Shown here one piece after another: positions 8,705-18,748 of a DNA stretch of 64,000 nucleotides. The stretch covers positions 4,030,001 through 4,094,000 of the forward strand of contig NZ_CP114289.2 in the NCBI RefSeq assembly GCF_027111315.2. Direction: 5' to 3'. The position numbers were made by a program, and so were the translations under genes. The stretch's first letter is position 1; the number at the start of each line of letters is the position of its first letter. The notes under the pieces are model-generated. The model searched no databases, was not told the DNA's origin, and was given only the letters and a program-made list of their open reading frames with translations. This DNA is from Flavobacterium limnophilum (GTDB lineage Bacteria; Bacteroidota; Bacteroidia; Flavobacteriales; Flavobacteriaceae).

Positions 8705-9935
8705 GAATCGTGGCTTTTAATTCGTTTATAAAGGCGGTCAAATGTTGCACTTCAACGTGATCCATAAGAACAACTTTGTACCATTTATTATTTTTATTGT
8801 GTTGTTCGGGCACCAAATTAAATTTCTCGGCGATTTCCTCCGGAATATATTGTGAATGAATGGTAACGATATTCATGAAAGGTTCCCTGAAATATTGGAT
8901 ATTGAGTTGGTCTAATTCGTGGCACAAAAACTGGGTGCGCATTTGTAAAACGCTCACTTTTTCGAACCAGCCATAAGGGCCATAAGTGTATAAAATCATC
9001 CAAACCGCCACGGCATTCGCACCGGAACGGCTTCCGCAAAGGGTTAAATCCATTCCTTCGACATATTCGGCTTCCTTGGTCAAAACATTTTCGATGAGTC
9101 CTTTTCTACAAATAAAAACACCTGTTCCATAAGGCGATTGCAGCATTTTGTGAGCATCGATTGTGATGGAGCTTATCTTTGGATTGTTGAAATTAATGGT
9201 AGATTTCTGGTTGCTGAAAGGGTAAACAAAGCCGCCGTAAGCACCGTCAATGTGTAGTTTATACTCGACTTCGTGTTTTTCTAAAATCGTGGTATAATCT
9301 TCGGGATTGTCAACAGAACCAAACATGGTTGTTCCCATATTCGAAACCACGATAAAATATTTTTTTTCGTTTTGTTTGGCTTCCATTATTTTCTGTTCCA
9401 ACGCCACTTTGTCGATTTCTCTATTTTCGAAATAAACCGGGATTTTGATTAAATCCAGCATCAAAACATTGGCTCCTTTCGGGATGGAATAATGGGTGTC
9501 TTCGGACGCCAAGATGGCTATTTCGTCCAGCTTCGCCTTCTTTTGGTACATAAAAAAATTGCGATACATCCAGAGAGCTTGAATGTTGGCTTCGGTTCCG
9601 CCGGGAGAAATATAGCCGTCAAATGAATTGGGTTGGGCTTTGAAAATATCTACCGAAAGAACGTTTAAAACCTCGCGTTCGATTTCCTGAGTTCCCTTGA
9701 ACGCTTTCTCGGAAGTTCCCAAAGTGTGGCAACCAATATGATTGGGATTGGCCACATAGGTTTGCAATGTTGGCGCATCTTTCAGAAAAGGAGCATCGTC
9801 ATAAAAAACCTTCCCGTCCAGTTTTGAAGCGGGATAACCAAGCGAAGCATCTTTGGAAAAATTCACGTTTTCTTCCAATGCTCTTTGAATTCTGTTTTTC
9901 CGTTCTTCTTGCGAAAGTTTCTTCCAGTATATCAT
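8697..9935 (-). CDS. PLP-dependent group II amino-acid decarboxylase
   Basis: 412 residues of the aspartate-aminotransferase fold, decarboxylase branch. The Schiff-base lysine lies in TIDAHKMLQSPYGTG near residue 260; upstream HIDGAYGG holds the aspartate that pairs with the PLP nitrogen, and GYISPGGTEANIQALW is the phosphate-binding loop. Family members decarboxylate aspartate, glutamate, tyrosine or diaminobutyrate; the exact substrate cannot be decided from sequence alone. Aspartate 1-decarboxylase activity feeding beta-alanine and CoA synthesis is one possibility. The minus-strand element TATCTTTG at 9960-9953 is a good -7 box, placing the start just upstream of this ATG. Overlaps the cyclo-ligase gene by 8 bases. 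Confidence 0.85.
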   Translation of the reverse strand: MIYWKKLSQEERKNRIQRALEENVNFSKDASLGYPASKLDGKVFYDDAPFLKDAPTLQTYVANPNHIGCHTLGTSEKAFKGTQEIEREVLNVLSVDIFKAQPNSFDGYISPGGTEANIQALWMYRNFFMYQKKAKLDEIAILASEDTHYSIPKGANVLMLDLIKIPVYFENREIDKVALEQKIMEAKQNEKKYFIVVSNMGTTMFGSVDNPEDYTTILEKHEVEYKLHIDGAYGGFVYPFSNQKSTINFNNPKISSITIDAHKMLQSPYGTGVFICRKGLIENVLTKEAEYVEGMDLTLCGSRSGANAVAVWMILYTYGPYGWFEKVSVLQMRTQFLCHELDQLNIQYFREPFMNIVTIHSQYIPEEIAEKFNLVPEQHNKNNKWYKVVLMDHVEVQHLTAFINELKATIHA

Positions 9936-9997
9936 GACTAAAATGTTTTAAACAAAGATAATTTTAATAATCTTCATAGATGGGATAATTTTCTGAA

Positions 9998-10029
9998 TTT
10001 GGAACTTGGTATTTTTCAAACTAACTTTG
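9998..10029 (+). promoter_or_regulatory. Bacteroidota promoter for uvrC
   Basis: TTTG at 9998-10001, 20-base spacer, TAACTTTG at 10022-10029. The uvrC ATG begins at 10034, only four bases past the -7 element, so the message would be leaderless or nearly so. Confidence 0.65.
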
Positions 10030-10033
10030 TTAT

Positions 10034-11827
10034 ATGAACAACCCAACTCTCGAACTTCAAATTCAAACCTTGCCCGACGGCCCTGGAGTGTATCAATATT
10101 ATGATAAGGAAGGGAAGATTTTGTATGTGGGCAAAGCCAAAAATCTTAAAAAAAGGGTTTCTTCCTATTTCAATAAAATTCACGATACGGCCAAAACGAA
10201 TGTCTTGGTCAAAAAAATCGTGACCATAAAACATATTGTCGTCCCCACCGAAACCGATGCGCTTTTATTGGAAAACAACCTTATCAAAACCCTTATGCCA
10301 AGATATAATGTCTTGTTGAAGGATGATAAAAGTTATCCTTGGATTTGCATCAAAAAAGAACCTTTTTCACGAATATTTACCACCCGAAGAATGGTCAAGG
10401 ATGGTTCGGAATATTTTGGACCGTACACCAGTTTCAAGACGGTGCATACTATTTTAGATTTAATAAAGGAACTTTATCCGTTACGCACTTGTAATTATGA
10501 TTTGAGTAAATCGAATATCGAAAGTGGAAAGTTTAAAGTTTGTCTCGAATATCATATTGGCAATTGCAAAGGGCCTTGCGAAGGCTATGAATCATTGGAA
10601 GAGTATCAAAAACAAGTCGATGCCATTCGCGAAATCCTGAAAGGGAATTTCAAGGAATCAATGAAGGATTTCAAAAAATTGATGACGAATTTGGCCAAAG
10701 AAATGCGCTTTGAGGAAGCTCAAAAAATTAAAGAAAAAATAGAAATTCTCGAAAATTACCAATCACGTTCCACCATTATAAACCCGAAAATCACCAATAT
10801 CGACGTGTTTTCGATAGTTTCTGACGAAAGTGCCGCCTTCGTGAACTTTCTGCAAATTTCCCACGGTTCGATTATTCGTTCGCACACGATGGAAATCAAG
10901 AAGAAATTGGACGAAACCGACGAAGAGTTGTTGGAATTGGCGATTATCGAACTTCGGGAACGTTTTCAATTATTGTCCAAAGAAATAATAGTTCCGTTTG
11001 AAGTGGATTTAGGCGAAAAGATAAAAGTTACTGTTCCGCAATTGGGCGACAAAAAACAGATTTTGGATTTGTCCATTCGCAACGCCAAGTTTTACCGAAT
11101 CGAACAATTGAAACAACTGCAAATCGTGGATCCCGATCGTCACGCCAATCGAATTATGGCGCAAATGCAAAAAGATTTGCGATTGCCCAAGGAACCGCGA
11201 CACATCGAATGTTTCGATAATTCGAACATTCAAGGAACCAATCCCGTGGCGGCTTGCGTGGTTTTCAAGGATGGAAAACCCAGCAAAAAAGATTATCGTC
11301 ATTTCAATATAAAAACCGTCGAAGGCCCTGATGATTTCGCTTCGATGACCGAAGTGGTATATCGTCGTTACAAACGATTATTGGACGAAAACGAACCTTT
11401 GCCGCAGCTCATCATCATCGATGGAGGTAAAGGACAATTATCGTCGGCTTTGAAAAGCATCGACGAATTGGGCTTGCGCGGAAAAATCACGATAATTGGC
11501 ATTGCCAAACGATTGGAGGAACTGTTTTATCCCGGCGACTCGATTCCGTTGTATTTGGACAAAAAATCCGAAACTTTGAAGGTTATCCAGCAATTGCGGA
11601 ATGAAGCACACCGTTTCGGAATTACTTTTCATCGGGACAAAAGGAGTAAATCAGCATTGAATTCTTCGATGGAAAGCATTCCGGGAATTGGAGAAAAAAC
11701 GATGATGGCGTTGATTCAACATTTTAAAAGTGTTAAAAGATTGAAGTTGGCCACAGAAAAAGAAATTTCCGATGTTATAGGTGTTTCAAAAGCCAAAAAA
11801 ATTACCGACTTTTACAAAACCAATTAG
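10034..11827 (+). CDS. uvrC: UvrABC nucleotide-excision repair nuclease subunit C
   Basis: Makes both incisions around a lesion in the UvrABC pathway. The 597-residue protein has the GIY-YIG nuclease at the N-terminus (PGVYQYYDKEG and ILYVGKAKNLKKRVSSYF, residues about 17-46), a UVR motif (FKKLMTNLAKEMRFEEAQKI, about 214-235) for UvrB contact, the RNase H-like second nuclease (ECFDNSNIQGTNPVA and IIIDGGKGQLSSA), and a C-terminal helix-hairpin-helix (SIPGIGEKTMMAL and GVSKAKKI). All regions are present. The first Met is used since the GIY domain starts at residue 15. A patatin-family gene follows after nine bases and is probably co-transcribed. Confidence 0.97.
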   Translation: MNNPTLELQIQTLPDGPGVYQYYDKEGKILYVGKAKNLKKRVSSYFNKIHDTAKTNVLVKKIVTIKHIVVPTETDALLLENNLIKTLMPRYNVLLKDDKSYPWICIKKEPFSRIFTTRRMVKDGSEYFGPYTSFKTVHTILDLIKELYPLRTCNYDLSKSNIESGKFKVCLEYHIGNCKGPCEGYESLEEYQKQVDAIREILKGNFKESMKDFKKLMTNLAKEMRFEEAQKIKEKIEILENYQSRSTIINPKITNIDVFSIVSDESAAFVNFLQISHGSIIRSHTMEIKKKLDETDEELLELAIIELRERFQLLSKEIIVPFEVDLGEKIKVTVPQLGDKKQILDLSIRNAKFYRIEQLKQLQIVDPDRHANRIMAQMQKDLRLPKEPRHIECFDNSNIQGTNPVAACVVFKDGKPSKKDYRHFNIKTVEGPDDFASMTEVVYRRYKRLLDENEPLPQLIIIDGGKGQLSSALKSIDELGLRGKITIIGIAKRLEELFYPGDSIPLYLDKKSETLKVIQQLRNEAHRFGITFHRDKRSKSALNSSMESIPGIGEKTMMALIQHFKSVKRLKLATEKEISDVIGVSKAKKITDFYKTN

Positions 11828-11836
11828 CAAATCACG

Positions 11837-14044
11837 ATGAAAAAATTTGCCTTATTCGTTTTCTTTCTTTTTACTTATCAGGCGTCTTTTTCACAGGACA
11901 CTATCAAAAGACCCAAAATAGGATTGGTTCTTAGTGGTGGTGGTGCCAAAGGATTTGCGCACGTCGGGGTTTTGAAAGTACTGGAGGAATCGGGAATAAA
12001 AATAGATTTCATTGGCGGAACCAGCATGGGAGCCGTTATTGGCGGACTGTATGCTTCGGGTTACAATGCCACCCAAATTGACTCGATTGTTAGGGTAACC
12101 AATTTCGACAACTTGTTGATTGATTATATTCCTCGCTCTTCAAAAAGTTTTTATGAAAAAAGGAATGATGAGTTGTATGCCTTGATACTTCCTTTCAACA
12201 AATTCAAAATAGGCGCACCGCAATCCCTCTCCAGGGGGATGTTTAATTATAATTTATTCAATAAACTCACTTTGCACGTAAGACATGTTCGGGATTTCAA
12301 CCAGTTGCCCATTCCTTTTTTATGCATTGCCACCGACATCGAAAAAGGAGAGCAAATTTTATTGGATAAAGGCGTTTTGGCCCAGGCTCTTTATGCCAGC
12401 TCTGCATTGCCTTCTGTTTTTTCTCCCGTAATATTGGACGACAGGTTTTTGATTGATGGCGGTGTAACCAATAATTATCCCATAGAAGAGGTGAGAAAAT
12501 TAGGAGCCGACATCATCATCGGGGTCGATGTGCAAAATGGTTTGCGGGATAGGGAACAACTAAGGGACGGAACCAAGATTTTATTTCAAATTACCAATCT
12601 TCAAATGATTGAAAAAATGAAACTAAATTCTAAAAACACGGATATTTACATCAAGCCGGACATCAAGGATTATGGAGCAGTCTCGTTTGAAAAAGCGAAA
12701 GAAATTATCCAAAAAGGAGAAGAAGCCGCATTTTCTGTCTATGAAAAAATAGGTCAATTGAGTGACAAGTCAAATCCATACCACAAGCCTAAACTCAAAA
12801 TAGAATCCGACAGTTTGAATATAGTTGACATTGTCTGCAATAATTTGATGGATTATTCAAAAAATTATATAGAAGGAAAACTAAAATTCAAATCTGGGGT
12901 AAAAATCAGCTATAAAGATTTAGAAAAAGGAATTAATAATATAGATGCCACCCATAATTTTGGTGCGGTAACCTATTCTTTGGAACCAAATGGAGCTGGA
13001 GAAGACCTGATTCTTAACTTTATCGAAAACCCGGTTAGGACTTATTTGAAATTCGGATTGCATTATGACGGACTTTATAAAAGCGGTGTTTTGGTGAATC
13101 TTACCAATAAAAAAACATTTTTTAAAAATGATATTGCTTCATTCGATTTTATTATTGGAGATAATTTGCGTTATAATCTGGATTATTATGTTGATAATGG
13201 TTATAATTTGAGTTTTGGCTTTAAGTCACAGTTAAATCAATTTAACAAAAATGTCACCAATGAAATAAGCAGTTTGTCAATAGCACCTTTGGCCAATGTT
13301 AATTCCATAAACATTGATTTTCTGGATTTAACCAACCAGTTTTATATTCAATCCGTCTTTGCACAAAAATTTCTGGTGGGAGTTGGTTTGGAGTATAAAT
13401 ACGTTAATATTGAGTCGGAAACCCTGACTGCTACAAACCCCGTGCTTGACAAAAGTAATTACACCAGTGTTTTTGCGTACATGAAATATGATTCTTTTGA
13501 CGACAAATATTTTCCTACAAAAGGCTGGTTTTTCACGAGTGACTTGCATAATTATTTATTTTCTTCTAATTATACCGGGAAATTCAATCCTTATTCCATA
13601 GCCAAAGCCGATGCTGGGCTTGCTCTCAAAATAGTAAAAAACACCACTTTCAAATTTCAGACGGAAGCCGGTTTTTCCATTGGAGCCGATAGTGTCCCTT
13701 TCTTTGATTTCGTCTTGGGGGGTTATGGTTTTATTCCCTTGAATAATTTCAAGCCATTTTACGGTTATGATTTTTTGACCCTTGCCGGCAATAGTTATCT
13801 CAAGGCATCGGCAACAATCGATTATGAAATTTTCAAGAAAAACCATCTCAATTTTTCGGCCAATTATGCCAATGTGGGAGACGATTATTTTGAATCTCTG
13901 GACTGGATTTCTTTGCCAAAATATTCCGGATACGCCATTGGATATGGGCTGGAAACCGTAATTGGGCCTTTGGAAGTTAAATATTCTTGGTCGCCAGAAA
14001 CCGCAAAAGGATATACTTGGTTCAGCATTGGATTTTGGTTCTAA
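11837..14044 (+). CDS. Patatin-like phospholipase fused to Omp85/BamA-type barrel
   Basis: 735 residues with a Sec signal peptide (FALFVFFLFTYQASFSQ, residues 4-20). The patatin domain (about 27-290) has the oxyanion loop SGGGAKGFAHVG (33-44), the nucleophile elbow GTSMG with Ser63, and the Asp of the Ser-Asp dyad in LIDGGVTNNYP near 206. After a POTRA-like linker, the second half (about 370-735) is rich in alternating aromatic beta strands and ends with GYTWFSIGFWF, an aromatic C-terminal strand as in the bacterial surface antigen (Omp85) family. This matches the PlpD-type architecture (type Vd autotransporters), known as outer-membrane lipases. Activity on lipids is expected from the dyad; the target is unknown. 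Follows uvrC by nine bases. Confidence 0.9.
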   Translation: MKKFALFVFFLFTYQASFSQDTIKRPKIGLVLSGGGAKGFAHVGVLKVLEESGIKIDFIGGTSMGAVIGGLYASGYNATQIDSIVRVTNFDNLLIDYIPRSSKSFYEKRNDELYALILPFNKFKIGAPQSLSRGMFNYNLFNKLTLHVRHVRDFNQLPIPFLCIATDIEKGEQILLDKGVLAQALYASSALPSVFSPVILDDRFLIDGGVTNNYPIEEVRKLGADIIIGVDVQNGLRDREQLRDGTKILFQITNLQMIEKMKLNSKNTDIYIKPDIKDYGAVSFEKAKEIIQKGEEAAFSVYEKIGQLSDKSNPYHKPKLKIESDSLNIVDIVCNNLMDYSKNYIEGKLKFKSGVKISYKDLEKGINNIDATHNFGAVTYSLEPNGAGEDLILNFIENPVRTYLKFGLHYDGLYKSGVLVNLTNKKTFFKNDIASFDFIIGDNLRYNLDYYVDNGYNLSFGFKSQLNQFNKNVTNEISSLSIAPLANVNSINIDFLDLTNQFYIQSVFAQKFLVGVGLEYKYVNIESETLTATNPVLDKSNYTSVFAYMKYDSFDDKYFPTKGWFFTSDLHNYLFSSNYTGKFNPYSIAKADAGLALKIVKNTTFKFQTEAGFSIGADSVPFFDFVLGGYGFIPLNNFKPFYGYDFLTLAGNSYLKASATIDYEIFKKNHLNFSANYANVGDDYFESLDWISLPKYSGYAIGYGLETVIGPLEVKYSWSPETAKGYTWFSIGFWF

Positions 14045-14299
14045 TAAAGCAGGAAATAGCGTTGGTTTCTAAACGGCTATTTTCAACAAATTATTCTAAA
14101 AATCATTAAAAAGCAGCAAGATTATTCGAAAAACGAGTCAAAATCGTTCGTTTTGTGCAAGTTTTTGTTCTTTTTATGCCAATGCAAAGATAAAAGTAAT
14201 TGCAAGGAATGTTTTTTTAACAACTTTTTTTTAAATTATGTGAAAAAATAACCCAAAGCAGCATGCACGTCCGTAAATGTTCTGTTAAACTTTATTTTT

Positions 14300-14333
14300 T
14301 TGATAAAAATGTTTCAATCCTAAATTATCTTTG
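14300..14333 (+). promoter_or_regulatory. Promoter of putative small RNA
   Basis: TTG at 14300-14302 and TATCTTTG at 14326-14333, spacer 23 bases, in a gene-free stretch. Transcription would start near 14340. Confidence 0.55.
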
Positions 14334-14339
14334 CACTGT

Positions 14340-14447
14340 AAAGAGAAGGGGTGGTTTCCTTCTCGATTAAATGTAAATTTTTCATAATTTATGTTTTTTG
14401 GTTAGTTAATAGCATAAAACCCAGTCATTATTTGACTGGGTTTTTTT
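14340..14447 (+). ncRNA. Candidate orphan small RNA (about 105 nt)
   Basis: The 461-base gap between the patatin gene and the DUF3108 gene holds a complete non-coding transcription unit: a promoter at 14300-14333, a 5' hairpin GAGAAGG/CCTTCTC (14343-14349 and 14358-14364, loop GGTGGTTT), an AT-rich single-stranded middle, and a perfect 12-bp terminator stem at 14416-14427/14433-14444. No ORF of note lies inside. The rest of the gap (14045-14299) is AT-rich with nothing else recognised. I do not recognise the family; a comparison with the Rfam Flavo-1 motif would be worthwhile. Confidence 0.5.
14416..14447 (+). terminator. Terminator of candidate small RNA
   Basis: Stem AAAACCCAGTCA / TGACTGGGTTTT with loop TTATT, continuing into a T run. 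It is separated from the previous gene by over 370 bases, so it ends some transcript that starts in the gap. Confidence 0.85.
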
Positions 14448-14505
14448 GTTTTAATACATTTGGAACAAAATTTGCATTTGCTGTCCATAAATAGTCCAAA
14501 TAGAC

Positions 14506-15291
14506 ATGAAAAAAATAATTCTATTATTTATATTTATCAGCACCGTAAGTTTTGATTCTCGGAAACAGGATGCTTTTGATGTGGGTGAATGGTTCAAATT
14601 TCGAATTCATTATGGAATTGTAAATGCGGGGTATGCCACCTTGGAAGTTAAAGATGCCACGATAAACAACAAAAAAGTTTTCCATGTTGTTGGAAGAGGA
14701 TATACCACTGGAGTGTCCAAGTTTTTTTTTAAAGTGGAGGATTTATACGAAAGCTATATCGACAAGCTAACCGGAAATCCTTATCAATATGTCAGGAAAA
14801 TAAGTGAGGGAGGTTACACCAAAAACCAGGAAGGGTTTTTTTATCAAACGGAAAATAAAGTTCTCGTAAAAGATTATAAACACAAAACCGAAAAAACATT
14901 TGTTATTCCCAAAAATACCCAAGACATATTATCTTCCTTTTATTATTTGCGGAATTATCCAAATATCGACAAAATAAATCCGGGAGAATTTGTTGCCATT
15001 GATATGTTTTTTGATAATGAAACTACAAAATTTAGGTTAAAGTATATTGCACGTGAGGATATTACAACTAAATTTGGCGTCGTTCCAACAATGGTTTTCC
15101 GGCCAATAGTGCAATCCGGAAGAGTTTTTAAGGAAGAAGAAAGTTTAACTATTTGGATATCTGACGATGACAATAAATTGCCAGTAAGAATAAAAGCCAA
15201 CCTTGTTGTAGGTTCAATAAAAGCGGATCTAGAAGCTTTCAAGGGATTGAAATTTCCGTTTAAAATAATGTCCAACAAGCGAAGGTTGTAA
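14506..15291 (+). CDS. DUF3108 domain protein, exported
   Basis: 261 residues with a short N-terminal signal segment (KKIILLFIFISTVSF). The mature part starts with DVGEWFKFRIHYGIVNAGYATLEVKD, typical of the DUF3108 family, then GRGYTTGVSKFFFKVEDLYESYID and a long run of beta strands to VGSIKADLEAFKGL near the end. Family members are periplasmic or envelope proteins of unknown role with a lipocalin-like or LolA-like beta fold. A possible -7 element TACATTTG lies at 14455-14462, just after the small-RNA terminator. An M23 peptidase lipoprotein gene follows within 120 bases, so an envelope-related role is likely; the exact function is unknown. Confidence 0.8.
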   Translation: MKKIILLFIFISTVSFDSRKQDAFDVGEWFKFRIHYGIVNAGYATLEVKDATINNKKVFHVVGRGYTTGVSKFFFKVEDLYESYIDKLTGNPYQYVRKISEGGYTKNQEGFFYQTENKVLVKDYKHKTEKTFVIPKNTQDILSSFYYLRNYPNIDKINPGEFVAIDMFFDNETTKFRLKYIAREDITTKFGVVPTMVFRPIVQSGRVFKEEESLTIWISDDDNKLPVRIKANLVVGSIKADLEAFKGLKFPFKIMSNKRRL

Positions 15292-15407
15292 TTCGGAATT
15301 CAATTTTTAACAAATGAGTTAAAAAAAACAAGTTTACTTTTGATTGATGATATTGGTATCAAAAGTGACTATTAAAAAATAATATTTAATTGCATAATAC
15401 CTACATT

Positions 15408-16625
15408 TTGAAACAAGTATCAATACTTTTTTTGGTTTTTTGTTCACTATTTTCTTGTACCCAAAAGGAAAACTTGAACGTAATTCCAGACCAAAGCCTC
15501 CAACCTAGAATAGAACAATTTGGGTTTGATTTTAACGATTTTAATGTTCTTCATGATACCATCCAACGTGGAGATACTTTTGGCAGTATAATAGAGAATC
15601 AAAATCTTGGCAAAAATCAAGTTTATGACATCATCGAAAAAGTAAAAGACACTTTTGACGTTAGAACCGTTAGAATTGGAAAGGCTTTTACATTATTGCG
15701 ATCCAAAGACCGATATAAAAAATTGCAGGTTTTGATTTATCAGCCGGATAGAGGCAGTTATTTCGTGATTGATTTTAGGGATTCAGTTTCTGTTTCCAAA
15801 ATAATTAGGCCTATTCGTTTCAAACAAAGAACAATTGCTGGAGAATTGGACGGCTCCTTGTCCGAGGCATTAAACAAGCAGGGAGTTGACGGGGCTTTGG
15901 CCAATAAGTTGACAAAAGTTTACGCTTGGTCCATCGATTTTTTCAAGTTGAAAAAAGGCGACAAGTTTGGCGTCACCTTTACCGAAAGGTATATCGACGA
16001 CACCATTTATGACGGAGTGGACAGCTTGAAAGCCGCTTTTTTTGAGTACAAAGGAAAAATGATTTACGCTTTTCCATTCGCCCAAAACGAAGCCTCCGGA
16101 AAGTTGGATTATTATGACGAAAACGGAAAAGCCCTCAAGAATTTTTTCCTGAAATCACCACTCAAATATGCGAATATCACTTCGCGATTTTCCAAGAACA
16201 GGTTTCATCCCGTGCAACATATTTGGAAAGCCCACAAAGGAACCGACTATGCCGCGCCAAGAGGAACGCCAATCATGACTACTGCAGCCGGTGTCGTAGA
16301 GCAAACGGGTTACACGGCAGGAAATGGGAATTTCGTGAAAGTAAAGCATGATCGAACCTATTCGACACAATATTTACACATGTCTAAAATTCTGGTTCGA
16401 AGAGGACAAAGAGTGACCCAAGGAGCCATAATCGGCAAAGTAGGAAGCACCGGTCTGGCAACTGGCCCACACGTATGCTACCGATTTTGGAAAAATGGGA
16501 TTCAAGTGGATGCCTTACGTTTGAAGTTGCCCAATTCACAACCCATGGACCGCAAAAACCTGCCGCGATTTATGTCGCAAATAGAACCCTTGAAAAGAGA
16601 GTTGGACAGTGTGGCCAATTTGTAG
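15408..16625 (+). CDS. M23 family metallopeptidase, predicted lipoprotein
   Basis: A murein endopeptidase-type protein. From the TTG at 15408 it begins with a lipoprotein signal, VSILFLVFCSLFSC, with the lipobox Cys about residue 18; the frame is also open from a TTG at 15390. A LysM/OapA-like segment (TIQRGDTFGSIIENQNLG) precedes the LytM catalytic domain. Zinc-site motifs are HKGTDYAAPRGTP (H-x3-D), a middle QYLHMSKI, and H-V-C-Y-R-F in GPHVCYRFWKNG, the H-x-H-type motif with the second His replaced by Cys-Tyr as written, so zinc coordination may rest on the remaining His residues. Likely acts on peptidoglycan cross-links at the cell envelope. Overall about 405 residues, normal for the family. 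Confidence 0.88.
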   Translation: MKQVSILFLVFCSLFSCTQKENLNVIPDQSLQPRIEQFGFDFNDFNVLHDTIQRGDTFGSIIENQNLGKNQVYDIIEKVKDTFDVRTVRIGKAFTLLRSKDRYKKLQVLIYQPDRGSYFVIDFRDSVSVSKIIRPIRFKQRTIAGELDGSLSEALNKQGVDGALANKLTKVYAWSIDFFKLKKGDKFGVTFTERYIDDTIYDGVDSLKAAFFEYKGKMIYAFPFAQNEASGKLDYYDENGKALKNFFLKSPLKYANITSRFSKNRFHPVQHIWKAHKGTDYAAPRGTPIMTTAAGVVEQTGYTAGNGNFVKVKHDRTYSTQYLHMSKILVRRGQRVTQGAIIGKVGSTGLATGPHVCYRFWKNGIQVDALRLKLPNSQPMDRKNLPRFMSQIEPLKRELDSVANL

Positions 16626-16777
16626 TTCATAAAAAATTGCTTGAAAATTTACTAAAAATTGAACAAAAAACCTAACTACAAGGTTATAGTTCAAAAAAGA
16701 AGGGTTTATTGACTCTAAAAGCATTTTTATTTTGAAAACTAAGTGTAAATTTACGCCTATCAAAAATATAAAGAACA

Positions 16778-18421
16778 ATGGCATTACAAAATACAAATCC
16801 CACAACAACATTAGCTTGGCGAAATCTTCAGAAGCATTTTCAAGAAATGAATACTGCTTCAATGAAGGAAATGTTCGCCAATGACACTACAAGAACAACG
16901 AAATTTAATTTCCAATGGAATGATTTCGTCGTGGATTACTCCAAAAATATAATCGATCAGGAAACAATGAGCTTGTTGCTCGAATTGGCCAAAGAAGTAC
17001 ATTTAGGAGAGGCAATTGCCCAATATTTTGAAGGGGACATCATCAACCAAACTGAAAACCGTGCTGTTTTGCACACTGCTTTACGTGCCAAAGAAACCGC
17101 AATCATAAATGTTGACGGAGTAAACGTAATTCCAGAAGTTTTTGAAGTAAAAAATAAAATAAAAAACTTCACGAACGAAGTGGTAGGCGGAACCAGAAAA
17201 GGATTTACCGGCAAGCCATTCACGGATATCGTCAACATCGGAATTGGTGGTTCAGACCTTGGCCCAGCCATGGCAGTGGAAGCTTTGCAGTATTATAAAA
17301 ATCACCTAAACGTTCATTTTGTGTCCAATGTGGACGGAGATCACGTAAATGAAATTATTAAAAAATTAAATCCAGAAACCACTCTTTTTGTAATTGTTTC
17401 CAAAACATTTACCACCCAGGAAACCTTGACCAATTCCGAAACCATCAAAGAATGGTTTTTGAAATCGGCTTCGCAAGAAGACGTGGCCAAACATTTTGTG
17501 GCCGTTTCCACCAATCTTCAAAAAGTGACCGAATTTGGAATCAATCCCGATAACGTTTTTCCAATGTGGGACTGGGTTGGTGGACGTTTTTCGCTTTGGA
17601 GCGCCGTTGGGCTTTCCATAAGTTTGGCGGTTGGTTTTGATAATTATGATGATTTATTGGCTGGTGCCAATGAAATGGACGAGCATTTCAAGACGGCAGA
17701 TTTCGACAATAATATTCCCGTGGTTTTGGCTTTGTTGAGCGTTTGGTACAACAACTTTTTTGGTGCGGAAAGCGAAGCCTTGATCCCATATACGCAATAT
17801 TTGCAAAAACTGGCACCTTACCTGCAACAAGGAACAATGGAAAGCAACGGAAAAAGTGTTGGTCGTGACGGAAAACCGGTCGATTACCAAACAGGAACCA
17901 TTATTTGGGGAGAACCGGGAACCAATTCGCAACACGCTTTTTTCCAATTGATACATCAAGGAACCAAGTTGATTCCAACCGATTTTATTGGATTCATAAA
18001 ACCATTGTACGGAAACGACGATCATCACGACAAATTGATGTCCAACTTTTTTGCACAAACCGAGGCCTTGATGAATGGTAAAACCAAGGAACAAGTGCAG
18101 GCCGAATTTGACAAACAAGGACTTTCCGAAGAAAAAGCTAAATATCTGTTGCCTTTCAAAGTATTTAGCGGAAACAAGCCGACGAATACGATTCTGATAC
18201 AAAAATTGACGCCTAAATCTTTGGGTTCTTTGGTGGCATTATACGAGCACAAAATTTTTGTTCAAGGCATCATCTGGAATATTTTTAGTTTCGACCAATG
18301 GGGAGTAGAATTAGGTAAACAATTGGCCAATTCCATTCTGGAAGAAATACATTCTAAATCGGTTAATAATCACGACAGTTCCACGGAATTTTTGTTAAAA
18401 CATTTTTTGAAGAATAAATAA
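16778..18421 (+). CDS. pgi: Glucose-6-phosphate isomerase
   Basis: Interconverts glucose 6-phosphate and fructose 6-phosphate in glycolysis. The 547-residue length is that of the long bacterial and eukaryotic type. Signatures seen: [19 protein letters not shown] (sugar phosphate loop), [33 protein letters not shown] (the PGI signature with the catalytic Arg), [20 protein letters not shown] with the catalytic Glu and His, and the C-terminal [14 protein letters not shown] with the active-site Lys. The ATG at 16778 gives the expected N-terminus. It stands alone with a strong terminator after it. Confidence 0.98.
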   Translation: MALQNTNPTTTLAWRNLQKHFQEMNTASMKEMFANDTTRTTKFNFQWNDFVVDYSKNIIDQETMSLLLELAKEVHLGEAIAQYFEGDIINQTENRAVLHTALRAKETAIINVDGVNVIPEVFEVKNKIKNFTNEVVGGTRKGFTGKPFTDIVNIGIGGSDLGPAMAVEALQYYKNHLNVHFVSNVDGDHVNEIIKKLNPETTLFVIVSKTFTTQETLTNSETIKEWFLKSASQEDVAKHFVAVSTNLQKVTEFGINPDNVFPMWDWVGGRFSLWSAVGLSISLAVGFDNYDDLLAGANEMDEHFKTADFDNNIPVVLALLSVWYNNFFGAESEALIPYTQYLQKLAPYLQQGTMESNGKSVGRDGKPVDYQTGTIIWGEPGTNSQHAFFQLIHQGTKLIPTDFIGFIKPLYGNDDHHDKLMSNFFAQTEALMNGKTKEQVQAEFDKQGLSEEKAKYLLPFKVFSGNKPTNTILIQKLTPKSLGSLVALYEHKIFVQGIIWNIFSFDQWGVELGKQLANSILEEIHSKSVNNHDSSTEFLLKHFLKNK

Positions 18422-18464
18422 GATTCGTTCTCATTTTTACGAAAACGTTGTCATAAATACATCG

Positions 18465-18499
18465 AAAACCTTGATTTTGTGAAAAATCAAGGTTTTTTT
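18465..18499 (+). terminator. Terminator after pgi
   Basis: AACCTTGAT at 18467-18475 pairs with ATCAAGGTT at 18486-18494, followed by a run of T. The next 250 bases before the TonB receptor gene are AT-rich; no clear TAnnTTTG promoter element was found there. Confidence 0.85.
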
Positions 18500-18748
18500 A
18501 TGCAGTTGCTTTAAAAATGGTTTTAGGTTGTTCTAAAAGGGAAATTATTTATTAACCATTGTGTTTTTTATGGTAAGTGTTAATTTATTGGTTTTCAGTG
18601 AGTTGTGGTTTTGTAATTTTAACAAATTACAGAATAAAAGTGATATTTGTTAATAATTCGTTATCCAAATTGATTTTATTAACATTTACTTAACGTTTTT
18701 ATCGTTTAAATGTTAGAATTTTGCCAAAAACTACTAAACAATACGATA

